Assembly: GCF_000331025.1 (NCBI RefSeq)
Contig: NC_020055.1
Span: forward strand, 2,699,370 to 2,763,369
From: Maridesulfovibrio hydrothermalis AM13 = DSM 14728
Lineage (GTDB): Bacteria > Desulfobacterota > Desulfovibrionia > Desulfovibrionales > Desulfovibrionaceae
Length of the DNA: 64,000 bases
Direction of reading: 5' to 3'
In this document: in pieces, positions 8,789 to 16,364 of the stretch
How positions within the stretch are numbered: position 1 is the first letter of the stretch
Layout: every line of letters starts with the position of its first letter
Translations under genes and position numbers: made by a program
Notes under the pieces: generated by a model
What the model was told of the DNA's origin: nothing
Seen by the model: only the letters and a program-made list of their open reading frames with translations
Database searches by the model: none

Positions 8789-9703
8789 TCACATTACAGA
8801 GCGTGGGTGAAAACGTTTATGAAGCTGGAGCAATCTTCCGGCTTGAATATGTGTGTATATTTCAGTAGCATTTATGTCCGAGTGACCGAGAAGTAGCTGG
8901 ACCGTCCGCAGATCCGCACCGCCATCCAGCAAGTGGGTGGCAAACGAATGCCTAAAAGTGTGCGGGGATATGGACCTTTTTATGCCAGCTTCCAGAGTGA
9001 ACTTCTTGATCATTTTCCAGACCCCCTGTCTGGTCAATCCCTTGCCTGAACGGTTTAAGAATATATTCTTAACCTTGGGATTAAAAGCAGGACGCCAATC
9101 TTTAATGTATTGGTTTAAGTAATTTTGCGCCACATAATGAATCGGCACCAGCCGCTCTTTAGAACCTTTGCCGAAAATGATGAGTACTCCGGTTTGGGGA
9201 TCAAAATCCTCAATATTCAAGCTGATTAATTCGGAGACTCTCATTCCGGCTGCATACAGCAGTTCAAGCATTGCCCTGTCTCTGAAGCCCAGTTTTTCGG
9301 TGAGCTTCGGACGGGTAAGTATGCGGCCTACTTCTTCCGGTGAAAGGAACTCAGGGATTTTTCTGGGGAGTTTCGGGTTTTCAAGCAAAACAGCAGGGTT
9401 TTCCTTTATTAAACCCCGTGATGTAATGAAAGCAAAGAACCCCCGTAAAGATGAAAGATGCCTCGCCAGCGAGGTAGATTTCAATGCCTTCGACCTCAGA
9501 AAAGTGAGGTAGAGCAGTAATGTTTGACTTGTGGTGTTCTCTATCTTTGCTGCCCTTTCTTTCAGAAAGGACTGAAATGATTCCAGATCACTTAGATATC
9601 CATCAAGACTGTTTTCTGAAAGCCCCCGCTCGATGAGCAGGTGCTCAAGATACAGGTCGACCCATTGGTGTTTGCAGGATGTTTTGTTCTTGTTCTCAGT
9701 CAT
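8789..9703 (-). CDS. xerD: Tyrosine site-specific recombinase XerC/XerD type
   Basis: A 304-residue tyrosine recombinase. The N-terminal SAM-like core-binding domain is followed by the catalytic domain with all key residues visible: Arg in AAGMRVSEL (about 154), Lys in GKGSKERLVPI, HTFRHSFATH (about 245-255), LLGHSDINATEIYTH with the catalytic Tyr near 281. Length and lack of extra domains fit the chromosome dimer resolution enzymes rather than an integrase. XerD rather than XerC is a best guess. No att-like repeats flank it. Confidence 0.88.
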   Translation of the reverse strand: MTENKNKTSCKHQWVDLYLEHLLIERGLSENSLDGYLSDLESFQSFLKERAAKIENTTSQTLLLYLTFLRSKALKSTSLARHLSSLRGFFAFITSRGLIKENPAVLLENPKLPRKIPEFLSPEEVGRILTRPKLTEKLGFRDRAMLELLYAAGMRVSELISLNIEDFDPQTGVLIIFGKGSKERLVPIHYVAQNYLNQYIKDWRPAFNPKVKNIFLNRSGKGLTRQGVWKMIKKFTLEAGIKRSISPHTFRHSFATHLLDGGADLRTVQLLLGHSDINATEIYTHIQAGRLLQLHKRFHPRSVM

Positions 9704-9745
9704 ACCTGATATTCATTACACGTATGCTGCATCTGCTCAAGTTTA

Positions 9746-9751
9746 TTGACA
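9746..9751 (+). promoter_or_regulatory. Possible -35 box of the dapL promoter
   Basis: TTGACA lies 72 bases upstream of the dapL start in the divergent gap between xerD and dapL. A weak TAAACA sits 17 bases downstream. The -35 match is perfect but the -10 is poor, so this is tentative. Confidence 0.3.
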
Positions 9752-9823
9752 GAGTAAACAAGCCCAATTAAACAGATCATGTTATAAACTAATCAAAAAT
9801 TGTATCGTAAGGAGTATATTGAA

Positions 9824-10990
9824 ATGTCCGAATTTAAACTTGCCGACAGGATTGCGACACTGCCACCTTATCTCTTCGCTGAAATTGACAGACTTAAAGC
9901 GGAAGTTGCCGCGCAGGGCGTTGATATCATAAGCCTCGGCATTGGTGACCCAGATCTGCCGACTCCTGAATTCATCATTGAAGCTCTTTACAAAGCAGCT
10001 CAAAACCCGGCTAACCATCAGTATCCATCCTATGTAGGCATGCTGACATTTCGTCAGGCTGTTGCTGACTGGTATAAAGAAAGGTTTAACGTACAGCTCG
10101 ACGCCGCTACCGAAGTTGTTTCACTTATCGGCTCAAAAGAGGGGATCGCTCATTTTCCTCTCGCATTTGTAAATCCCGGTGATCTCGTTCTCGTAGCGTC
10201 ACCAAACTATCCGGTTTATCCGGTGGCAAGCAGCTTTGCCGGCGGCGAAGTTGAAATGATTCCTCTCCTTGAAAAAAACGATTACCTGCCTGAACTTGAT
10301 TCCATTGAAGATGCGAAGTGGGACAGAGCAAAAATCATTTTCGTCAACTACCCCAACAATCCCACATCTGCCGTTGCGACCCCCGCTTTTTACAAAGAGC
10401 TTGTTGCCAAGGCCAAAAAACACAACGTAATTATTGTTGCTGACGCAGCTTACACAGAAGTATATTACGAAGAAGACAAGAAACCTATTTCCATACTGGA
10501 AACTCCCGGTGCTAAAGATGTAGCCATTGAATTTCACTCTCTTTCCAAAACTTACAACATGACCGGATGGCGCTGCGGAATGGCAGTGGGTAATTCCTCA
10601 CTTGTCGCCGGACTGGGAAAAGTTAAGGAAAATGTCGACTCAGGCATTTTTCAGGCTGTACAGGAAGCTGGAATTGTTGCACTAAAAGAAGGTGAGCCTT
10701 ACGTAAAAGAGTTCCGCAAAATTTATAAAGAACGCCGGGACTTTGTTATTGATGCTCTCAAAAAAATCAACATTTCCTGCAAGGTGCCTGATGCATCCAT
10801 TTTTGTATGGGCCAAAACTCCTGAAGGATATACTTCTTCCGAGTTCGTATCTAAGCTCCTCAAGGAAACCGGCGTAGTGGTTACCCCCGGAAATGGCTTC
10901 GGCGATTCTGGAGAAGGGTATTTCAGAATTTCACTGACGGTTGATACCGATAGACTCAAGGAGGCAGTATCACGGATTTCCCAACTATAA
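9824..10990 (+). CDS. dapL: LL-diaminopimelate aminotransferase
   Basis: Converts tetrahydrodipicolinate directly to LL-diaminopimelate, using glutamate as amino donor, in the one-step DAP pathway. The 388-residue PLP class I aminotransferase shows ISLGIGDPDLPTP near the N-terminus, NYPNNPTS, and the Schiff-base lysine in SLSKTYNMTGWR at about residue 240. The ATG at 9824 has AAGGAG nine bases upstream. dapB and lysA elsewhere in the window fit the same pathway. folK follows with overlap, so the two are co-transcribed. Confidence 0.9.
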   Translation: MSEFKLADRIATLPPYLFAEIDRLKAEVAAQGVDIISLGIGDPDLPTPEFIIEALYKAAQNPANHQYPSYVGMLTFRQAVADWYKERFNVQLDAATEVVSLIGSKEGIAHFPLAFVNPGDLVLVASPNYPVYPVASSFAGGEVEMIPLLEKNDYLPELDSIEDAKWDRAKIIFVNYPNNPTSAVATPAFYKELVAKAKKHNVIIVADAAYTEVYYEEDKKPISILETPGAKDVAIEFHSLSKTYNMTGWRCGMAVGNSSLVAGLGKVKENVDSGIFQAVQEAGIVALKEGEPYVKEFRKIYKERRDFVIDALKKINISCKVPDASIFVWAKTPEGYTSSEFVSKLLKETGVVVTPGNGFGDSGEGYFRISLTVDTDRLKEAVSRISQL

Positions 10991-11484
10991 AGGTCTTTGT
11001 CAGCCTGGGATCAAATATCGGAGACACTGAAGATCATTTGAATCAGGCCGTTGCAAGACTTGAAAAATACGACGGTATTGACCCTGTTGTCTGGTCCGAA
11101 ATTTATGAGACTGAGCCACAGGGACTAAAAGATCAGCAATGGTTTACTAATCAGGTTGTACGCTTTGCCGTTGACCCTGAACTTTGGGCTCCGCACGGAT
11201 TTCTTTCTACGCTTCAAGCTGTAGAAGGGCAGATGGATAGGGTGAGGGGAGTAAAAAATGGTCCAAGAACCATTGATCTCGACCTGATTCTTTTCGGAGA
11301 TGAAGTTTTAGAAGGAAGCGATTATCTGACAGTGCCTCACCCACGAGCTAAAGACAGGGCGTTTGTGCTCCATCCTTTGGCCGAGATCGAGCCTGAACTG
11401 GTTTTTCCTGACGGAACAACCATTGCCGATGCCCTTAAAAAAATAGATTACCGCATTGAAGGTAAAAAGATTTATCAGGACTAA
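10969..11484 (+). CDS. folK: HPPK (6-hydroxymethyl-7,8-dihydropterin pyrophosphokinase) with non-standard start codon
   Basis: Transfers pyrophosphate from ATP to hydroxymethyl-dihydropterin in folate synthesis. The HPPK signature is clear: VFVSLGSNIGDT at the N-terminus, WFTNQVV, and NGPRTIDLDLILFGD. The first ATG/GTG/TTG in frame is the TTG at 11038, but this would remove the essential first beta strand. An in-frame TAG lies just upstream of the reading frame's beginning, and no standard start exists between it and the SLGSN motif. A strong AAGGAGG at 10958-10964 lies four bases before an ATC at 10969 and seven before an ACG at 10972, so translation probably starts at one of these, overlapping the end of dapL by about 20 bases. 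About 171 residues. Confidence 0.85.
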   Translation: MTDFPTIKVFVSLGSNIGDTEDHLNQAVARLEKYDGIDPVVWSEIYETEPQGLKDQQWFTNQVVRFAVDPELWAPHGFLSTLQAVEGQMDRVRGVKNGPRTIDLDLILFGDEVLEGSDYLTVPHPRAKDRAFVLHPLAEIEPELVFPDGTTIADALKKIDYRIEGKKIYQD

Positions 11485-11488
11485 TTTT

Positions 11489-11518
11489 CAGGCCGTGCTA
11501 ATTTTATAGCACGGCCTG
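11489..11518 (+). terminator. Terminator after dapL-folK
   Basis: CAGGCCGTGCTA and TAGCACGGCCTG form a 12-bp perfect stem with a six-base loop, four bases after the folK stop, followed by ATTTTATTA. This ends the dapL-folK transcript. Confidence 0.85.
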
Positions 11519-11548
11519 ATTTTATTATGGACGGTGCATGAGGTAGAT

Positions 11549-11812
11549 ATGCTAAAATTTGTGATTATTGCTATTGCCGGATTTGTTATGTGGAAGCTGT
11601 TTAGCGGCGACCTGAAAAAAAAGCAGGAAGGAGCCGGCAAGAAACAAGAAAAAAAAATCAAAGCAGGCGAAATGATCAAAGATCCGATCTGTGGAACCTA
11701 TGTCAAAAAGGATAGCGATATCCGTGTCAGAAATGGCGATAAGGTTGAATGTTTTTGTTCCTACGAATGCCGCGACAAATATATAAAGCGTCTGGAATCT
11801 GAAAACTCTTAA
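11549..11812 (+). CDS. PP0621-like small membrane protein with TRASH/YHS-type metal motif
   Basis: About 87 residues: an N-terminal transmembrane helix (LKFVIIAIAGFVMWKLF), a very basic linker, and a C-terminal DPICGTYV ... CFCSYECRDKYI motif. This arrangement is that of the PP0621 family, whose Cys-rich end resembles metal-sensing TRASH/YHS domains; the function is unknown. The ATG at 11549 has GAGG five bases upstream, better than the GTG at 11534. A hairpin follows the stop. Confidence 0.8.
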   Translation: MLKFVIIAIAGFVMWKLFSGDLKKKQEGAGKKQEKKIKAGEMIKDPICGTYVKKDSDIRVRNGDKVECFCSYECRDKYIKRLESENS

Positions 11813-11832
11813 TAAGGTTCTGGCGGTTTTTT

Positions 11833-11863
11833 ATGCCCTTTTAACTGCCGGTTAGAAGGGCAT
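11833..11863 (+). terminator. Hairpin after the PP0621-like gene
   Basis: ATGCCCTT and AAGGGCAT arms enclose a second short stem TAAC/GGTTA. It lies 20 bases after the stop codon, but only a short T run follows, so termination may be partial and the next gene could be read through. Confidence 0.55.
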
Positions 11864-11891
11864 TTTCATGTTCAGAGCAGGGGAGTCGTGT

Positions 11892-12479
11892 GTGAAAATA
11901 TTTTTAGAATCCAGTTCCCTTTTCGAAGTCAGAAAATCTGTTGAATATGGATTGATTGATGGAGTTCTTCTCGCTTCAGAAAAAAGAGAAGAACCGTGTG
12001 TAGCGCGCGACAGCGATATAAAATCGATAGTTCAAAGTGTACGCGGTCCTGTTTTTGTTTCTGTCTGTGGAAGTACTGCTGATGAAATATTGGTTAACTC
12101 GCAGCAAGTTTTGAGCATGGGGCCGAATACCGTTCTTGAAATTCAAGTATCACTTGAAGGTTTAAAAGCGTGCAATTATCTAAAAAACAAAGACTGTTCA
12201 GTAAATGTTTGTGGAATAACAAAAACCAGTCAGGCAGTCCTTGCCGCAATATCTAGAGCACATTTTGTGAGTTTTAATATGAGTAAACTGCCAGCGAGTG
12301 AAAAGATTTCTTGTGAGTGTCTGCAAGAAAGTATGAACTTGCTCCAAAAATATAACCTTAAAAGTGAAGTTATCGCATACAATTTTGATGAAATAGCTGT
12401 TCCTGAGAGAGCTATTGAGGTCGGAGTTGATGCAGTGACATTGCCATACGGGAAATTGATTGGTCTGATCGAAACATAA
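11892..12479 (+). CDS. Transaldolase/fructose-6-phosphate aldolase-fold protein lacking catalytic residues
   Basis: About 195 residues, aligned by eye with the small transaldolase family (TalC/FSA, about 215-220 residues): VKIFLESSSLFEVRKSVEYGLIDGV at the start (given in parts: VKIFLESS, then YGLIDGV) and LEIQVSLEGLKACNYL in the middle. The Schiff-base lysine of FSA (VKIPMT, residue 85 in E. coli) is glutamate here (LEIQVS, residue 83). The early Asp of FLDTA is Glu, and the TTNPS segment is LLASE. It therefore looks like a non-catalytic relative. The GTG at 11892 is preceded by GGGGAG six bases away, better than the ATG at 11868. No operon partner is evident. Confidence 0.7.
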   Translation: MKIFLESSSLFEVRKSVEYGLIDGVLLASEKREEPCVARDSDIKSIVQSVRGPVFVSVCGSTADEILVNSQQVLSMGPNTVLEIQVSLEGLKACNYLKNKDCSVNVCGITKTSQAVLAAISRAHFVSFNMSKLPASEKISCECLQESMNLLQKYNLKSEVIAYNFDEIAVPERAIEVGVDAVTLPYGKLIGLIET

Positions 12480-12556
12480 ATTTGAGAAATATACTTTAAG
12501 CTAAGATTCAAAGCGATGATTTGTTCATCCTTCAGTTGAACAAATTTCGTTCCCAA

Positions 12557-12590
12557 AAGCCTTACAAGTGCCAGCCCACTTGTAAGGCTT
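12557..12590 (+). terminator. Strong rho-independent terminator
   Basis: AAGCCTTACAAGTG and CACTTGTAAGGCTT form a 14-bp perfect stem with a six-base loop, followed by TTTTCTTTTTC. It ends the transcript of the transaldolase-like gene. Confidence 0.9.
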
Positions 12591-12699
12591 TTTCTTTTTC
12601 AGAAGGCAAGATGGTCATAGATTTTGCAGCTTCTTTTTTAGTAAAGGCGGTAAATTGTCCGGAAAATAAATTTAAATGGCTTAGAAGGAGAATTTTAAA

Positions 12700-12783
12700 A
12701 TGACAGTGAATTTTGAAATTCCGGTAACAAGCAGGAAGTTTGAACCATGCTTATGCAAAGAAAAATTACAGGAGTTTTTATAA
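12700..12783 (+). CDS. Possible 27-residue peptide
   Basis: An ATG with AGAAGGAG about nine bases upstream opens 27 codons (MTVNFEIPVTSRKF ... FL) with a CLC pair near the C-terminus and ends in TAA. The ribosome-binding site is as good as those of real genes here, but the frame is short and has no recognised relative, so it may be a leader peptide, a gene remnant or chance. Confidence 0.25.
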   Translation: MTVNFEIPVTSRKFEPCLCKEKLQEFL

Positions 12784-13023
12784 AATTAGATAGGGGTACG
12801 CAGAATCACCATAAAGATTAGATGGCAACACCCAATGAAGTTTAACAATCAGGACAAATCATGCCGATTTTCGAAAAATGGAGCAAATTTAAGAAATTCT
12901 AAACAATACAAGCCTTAACATCCTGTATTATTTAAGTTTATATTACTGTCTCATAATGTAAATTATGTAAACTTTGGTAATTATCAAAGCTGAATGTCAA
13001 GACTAATTTGACCGTACAAACCT

Positions 13024-13053
13024 GCTATCGATAAGCCTATAGTTATCGATAGC
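13024..13053. repeat. 11-bp perfect inverted repeat (possible operator)
   Basis: GCTATCGATAA and TTATCGATAGC are separated by eight bases. There is no T run on either side, so it reads more like a protein-binding site or cruciform than a terminator. It lies about 210 bases upstream of the secreted TPR protein gene. A related half site follows about 20 bases later. Confidence 0.5.
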
Positions 13054-13265
13054 TTCAAATAAGGCTTTTTCAGCTTATCGATTATCTTAAACGTGCGAAT
13101 GGGTCCCATTTTTGATTTCTAAGCCCCTCACGTGTTGTTATCAGACCGGAATATGTTTTTTTTATTTTAATTGCTCTATGCGTTTGCCTCTTCCTTATCT
13201 TTTCATTATTCGTCTGAATAATATCCAAATCAAAAAAACAACTTTGAATTCATAATGAGGATCTC

Positions 13266-15353
13266 ATGACTTTTGATTTCAAACGCTACACTCTGTTCTT
13301 GCTTCTGATTGCTGCACTCTCATCATTCACCTTTGCCGGCAACGCTGTTGCTGCCAAAAAAGGTAATGGCGAATCCTTCGAGGCATGGCTCGAAAAGTAT
13401 GGAGCTTGGGACATTTTAGAAGAAAATTATTCCGGCAGTGAAGAATCTCCGGAACTTATTTTAAAACGCGCCCGGACTGCTTTTAATCTTGGAAGGTATT
13501 CATCCTGCATAAACACCCTGCAAAGCACCCCTGCTTTCGATAACAAGAATCTGGAGATATCAAGACTTTGGCTGGGAGGACAATCACAAAGAGCTTTAGG
13601 CGCCCCAGTTAAGAGCATTATCTGGTTCAGTCAGGCTGCACGACTCATGGACCAGTCTACAATGGTCGCTAAGTTCAAAGAAGAACCTCACCTCAAGAGT
13701 GTCTGGTTTGATGTTTGGCGCGCTTTGTACTGGGGGTATTATGTTACCTCTGATTCCGCACGCGAAGCCCGCAAAATGGTCCTTAAGCAGGCATTTGAAC
13801 AGGCTGAGAAAGTTTGGCCTTCAACTTACTTCATTACTAATAGTAAAACGAAATTGGCAGAACTTGAAAGAGCATCTGCTTTAGCTCCCGTAATCAGTAA
13901 TTCTACTACAGTTACGGATGATGATCGCAAATTAATAGCCAGATCACTTGCGGCCGCCAGTCTTGGTGCGTGGCAAAAATCTGATTTGGCCCTTGACGGA
14001 ATTTCAAATTCAACTGTCCGTACTTTTTGGAAATCCATAAATGCATTCCTTGAAAACGGTAAAAGCGTTGATGCTGAAGCTCTGTTTAAAAGCCAGAATC
14101 TGGTTCATCCATCAGCTTTCTTTGATGCCGGTGTACTTGACCCCGCAGTCGCCTCCCCTGCCCTGTGGCAGCTTGGCGCACCTCCTTCTCCTGCATGGAA
14201 TGTTTTTCGTAAAAAGCTGATGGAAATGGAACCTCAAGTAGCACTTGAAACAATTGACCGTGAAACAGGCTCACTTTTACTTTCAAGCGACCTCGTAGGT
14301 GCGCTTCAGAATTACCGTTTAGCATTTGCAATTCTTAGCGGAAACATGGAGCTGGCCGAAAATGTATGGAAAAGACTCGATAACGAAACGCTTCCTTTAA
14401 GCCTTAGAATAGCTGTGGCTTTAGTTTTCAAACCTCCATTTTCGAAGATACTGAGCACTGCGGATTATGGTCATAGTGATCACCTTTTTATAATATCCGG
14501 TCTATGCGATGCCGCTGGTATTGAATATTTCAGTGAAATAAATACTCCATTCTGGGAACCTCTTACCGGAGTGAACCTCAACCAGAGCATTAACAAAGCA
14601 CCACTTGATAGGCTGCTGGTTTTTTCAGAATTAGCTGCTGAAAGCACTCCCAGGATGACGGAAAGCATAGCCAGACGCAGTGCTTTTCTCTTTCCCGGCT
14701 CTGAACTTGGAGCAAAAAGTTTCGTTTTTCTTGCAGAAAAAGCAGCTAAAAATAGAGATTTTAAACTTTCAGCTTTTTATTTGAAGCGTGTAAATCAAGA
14801 TAAGTTTGGACCAGAAATACGAATCAGCTGGCTTATTGCAGCGGTTGAATATGACCTTGCTGTGGGAAATGAAGCAAAAGCAATGAAGGCTTATACCGAA
14901 CTTTTAAATTCAGGAGGAACATTACCTGCTGAAAAGGAATTGAAACTTGCTCTGCTTATTCAGCAAAAAGGTGACCTGAAGAAAGCTCAAGCAATACTTG
15001 AAAGAATATGGGAAGGACGCGAGCCGTTGGCTGATGAGCTTAAAGCTGAAATATTATTCTGGATTGCCGAAGGTGAACATGCTATGGGTGATAAGGATAA
15101 AGCCCTCAAGCATTATCTGGAGCTTGGCTGGAAATTCCCTAAACAAAATATATGGGCTGTAACGGCCATGTATCGAGCATCAATGATTTATGAAAAAAAA
15201 GGTCAGTTTGAAACAGCTAAACGATTTTTAAAAACGGTCATAAAAAACGCCGACCGCAAGGCACAAAAAGATGCTGCAAAAGCAAGGCTTAGTGCCATAG
15301 ACGGCAAGCTTGCTAAAGCAGGAGCAGGAAAAGGGATTTCATTCCCATTTTAA
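13266..15353 (+). CDS. Secreted TPR-repeat protein, function unknown
   Basis: A 695-residue protein with a cleavable signal peptide (hydrophobic residues about 10-30, ending AVAA) and a body made almost wholly of helical repeats; the last 200 residues read as TPRs (AVEYDLAVGNEAKAMKAY, LKAEILFWIAEGEHAMGDKD). It should sit in the periplasm as a protein-protein scaffold. The repeats recall the superhelical part of soluble lytic transglycosylases and of BamD/YbgF-type proteins, but no catalytic domain is present. GAGG lies five bases before the ATG. It is followed by a strong terminator, so it is probably a single-gene unit. Confidence 0.8.
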   Translation: MTFDFKRYTLFLLLIAALSSFTFAGNAVAAKKGNGESFEAWLEKYGAWDILEENYSGSEESPELILKRARTAFNLGRYSSCINTLQSTPAFDNKNLEISRLWLGGQSQRALGAPVKSIIWFSQAARLMDQSTMVAKFKEEPHLKSVWFDVWRALYWGYYVTSDSAREARKMVLKQAFEQAEKVWPSTYFITNSKTKLAELERASALAPVISNSTTVTDDDRKLIARSLAAASLGAWQKSDLALDGISNSTVRTFWKSINAFLENGKSVDAEALFKSQNLVHPSAFFDAGVLDPAVASPALWQLGAPPSPAWNVFRKKLMEMEPQVALETIDRETGSLLLSSDLVGALQNYRLAFAILSGNMELAENVWKRLDNETLPLSLRIAVALVFKPPFSKILSTADYGHSDHLFIISGLCDAAGIEYFSEINTPFWEPLTGVNLNQSINKAPLDRLLVFSELAAESTPRMTESIARRSAFLFPGSELGAKSFVFLAEKAAKNRDFKLSAFYLKRVNQDKFGPEIRISWLIAAVEYDLAVGNEAKAMKAYTELLNSGGTLPAEKELKLALLIQQKGDLKKAQAILERIWEGREPLADELKAEILFWIAEGEHAMGDKDKALKHYLELGWKFPKQNIWAVTAMYRASMIYEKKGQFETAKRFLKTVIKNADRKAQKDAAKARLSAIDGKLAKAGAGKGISFPF

Positions 15354-15368
15354 GCGTATAATTGATCA

Positions 15369-15417
15369 CACAAGAAAAGGCCCTGAATTTGAATCAAATT
15401 CAGGGCCTTTTCTTGTG
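15369..15417. terminator. Very long bidirectional terminator hairpin
   Basis: Perfect arms of about 22 bases (CACAAGAAAAGGCCCTGAAT and its complement), with A-rich and T-rich ends on both sides. It ends the TPR protein gene on the plus strand and could stop minus-strand reading from the small gene at 15614-15802. Confidence 0.9.
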
Positions 15418-15613
15418 CTCTTTTTGAAAGCAGCATTAAAACGTAACAATCATAGTTTTTGTGACCGCCTTAACTGGCGACTCAGGGAGCGAGGAAAACT
15501 CTATGATGCTCGGCTGGTAAATGACTATTCGTCTTATGCGAACCGTACTTGTCGGCCCATCCTCATTTTCGAGAGTTTCAGCGATTCAGGCAACTCTGTA
15601 TAAAATTAAAGAT

Positions 15614-15802
15614 CTATTTATCCTTGTTATTTCTAGCTGATATTTCAGTATGCGCCCTTCTCTTCGCGTCATCAAGAACAGGATGCAAAAGGCCAACTAT
15701 ATTTCGAACATCAAGGTTCTCAGCCTCTTTTGAACAAAGCAGAATATCAAGGGCATCAAGGCCATGAAATATATAATCAACGCTTTTTTTAACTTCGGCC
15801 AT
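15614..15802 (-). CDS. Small conserved-type protein, unknown function
   Basis: A 62-residue acidic-basic helical protein (MAEVKKSVDYIFHGLDALDI ... HTEISARNNKDK). AAGGAGAG lies eight bases before the ATG, and the composition is that of a real cytoplasmic protein. No family is recognised. It is divergent from the DsrE-like gene, from which it is separated by a 135-base gap that must hold both promoters. Confidence 0.6.
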   Translation of the reverse strand: MAEVKKSVDYIFHGLDALDILLCSKEAENLDVRNIVGLLHPVLDDAKRRAHTEISARNNKDK

Positions 15803-15937
15803 CTTTACTCTCCTTCTTGTGAAAATAATATGTACTTACAGACGATTTAAAATTATATTGGCTGCAATGGACTATGTCCATGAATAAATGCCATTTTTTC
15901 TGGCAATCTCTCACATTTTATAACAACTGGAGAAATT

Positions 15938-16288
15938 ATGTCCTACAAAGTAGTATTCCATTTAGATCTGGATGATGAAAAAGCACTGAGCATGGGGCTT
16001 GTCAACATAAAAAATCTGCTTAAAATGTCAGATTCAAGTGGATCAGAAATCCATATGGTAGCCAACGGTGAATCAGTGCGGCTTTTCCGAAAAGAATTCT
16101 GTGAAATCAATCAAGCTCAAATAGCAGATTTGAACACAAAAGGCGTACGTTTCTGCATCTGCCAGAATTCTCTCGATAAATTCAACTATAAAGTTACTGA
16201 TATGCTTGACCTTTGCGAAGTCGTTCCGGCCGGAATTGCCGAATTATGTCTTTTGCAAACTTCAGGATGCGCATATATAAAACCTTAA
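15938..16288 (+). CDS. DsrE-family protein
   Basis: A 116-residue protein of the DsrE/YchN fold: a first strand YKVVFHLD, the central VANGESVRLF and the C-terminal PAGIAELCLLQTSGCAYIKP. Members work in sulfur transfer or as small-molecule/thiol-related proteins; several cysteines are present (CEIN, FCICQ, LDLC, ELCLL, SGCAY). A role in sulfur relay is possible but not shown. GGAG lies seven bases before the ATG. Confidence 0.8.
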   Translation: MSYKVVFHLDLDDEKALSMGLVNIKNLLKMSDSSGSEIHMVANGESVRLFRKEFCEINQAQIADLNTKGVRFCICQNSLDKFNYKVTDMLDLCEVVPAGIAELCLLQTSGCAYIKP

Positions 16289-16364
16289 AAAAGTGTTTTT
16301 TTGCAGGGTTATTGCCAGTAAAGTTGGAATTACCTGAATCCAGAGAAAAGCTGGCGGAACTATG

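Larger units (their letters stand above)
12591..13265. other. Long intergenic region with a possible tiny gene and an inverted repeat
   Basis: About 670 bases between the terminator and the TPR protein gene. It holds a 27-codon frame with a good ribosome site (12700) and an 11-bp inverted repeat (13024-13053), both listed separately. The rest is AT-rich with no convincing coding frame. A third, partial copy of the repeat arm (GCTTATCGAT) lies near 13072-13082. Confidence 0.5.

Noticed and set aside
8789-9703. XerD as a mobile-element integrase.
   Set aside because: Length, domain layout and lack of flanking direct repeats or phage genes fit the housekeeping recombinase.
12521-12703. A 60-codon plus-strand frame across the terminator at 12557-12590.
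   Set aside because: It runs through a perfect terminator hairpin and has no ribosome site.
15436-15585. A 49-codon open minus-strand frame with protein-like composition (AETLENEDGPTSTV ... TKTMIVTF).
   Set aside because: It has no start codon, is preceded by TGA, and I recognise no family. Could be a gene remnant, but there is not enough to call it.
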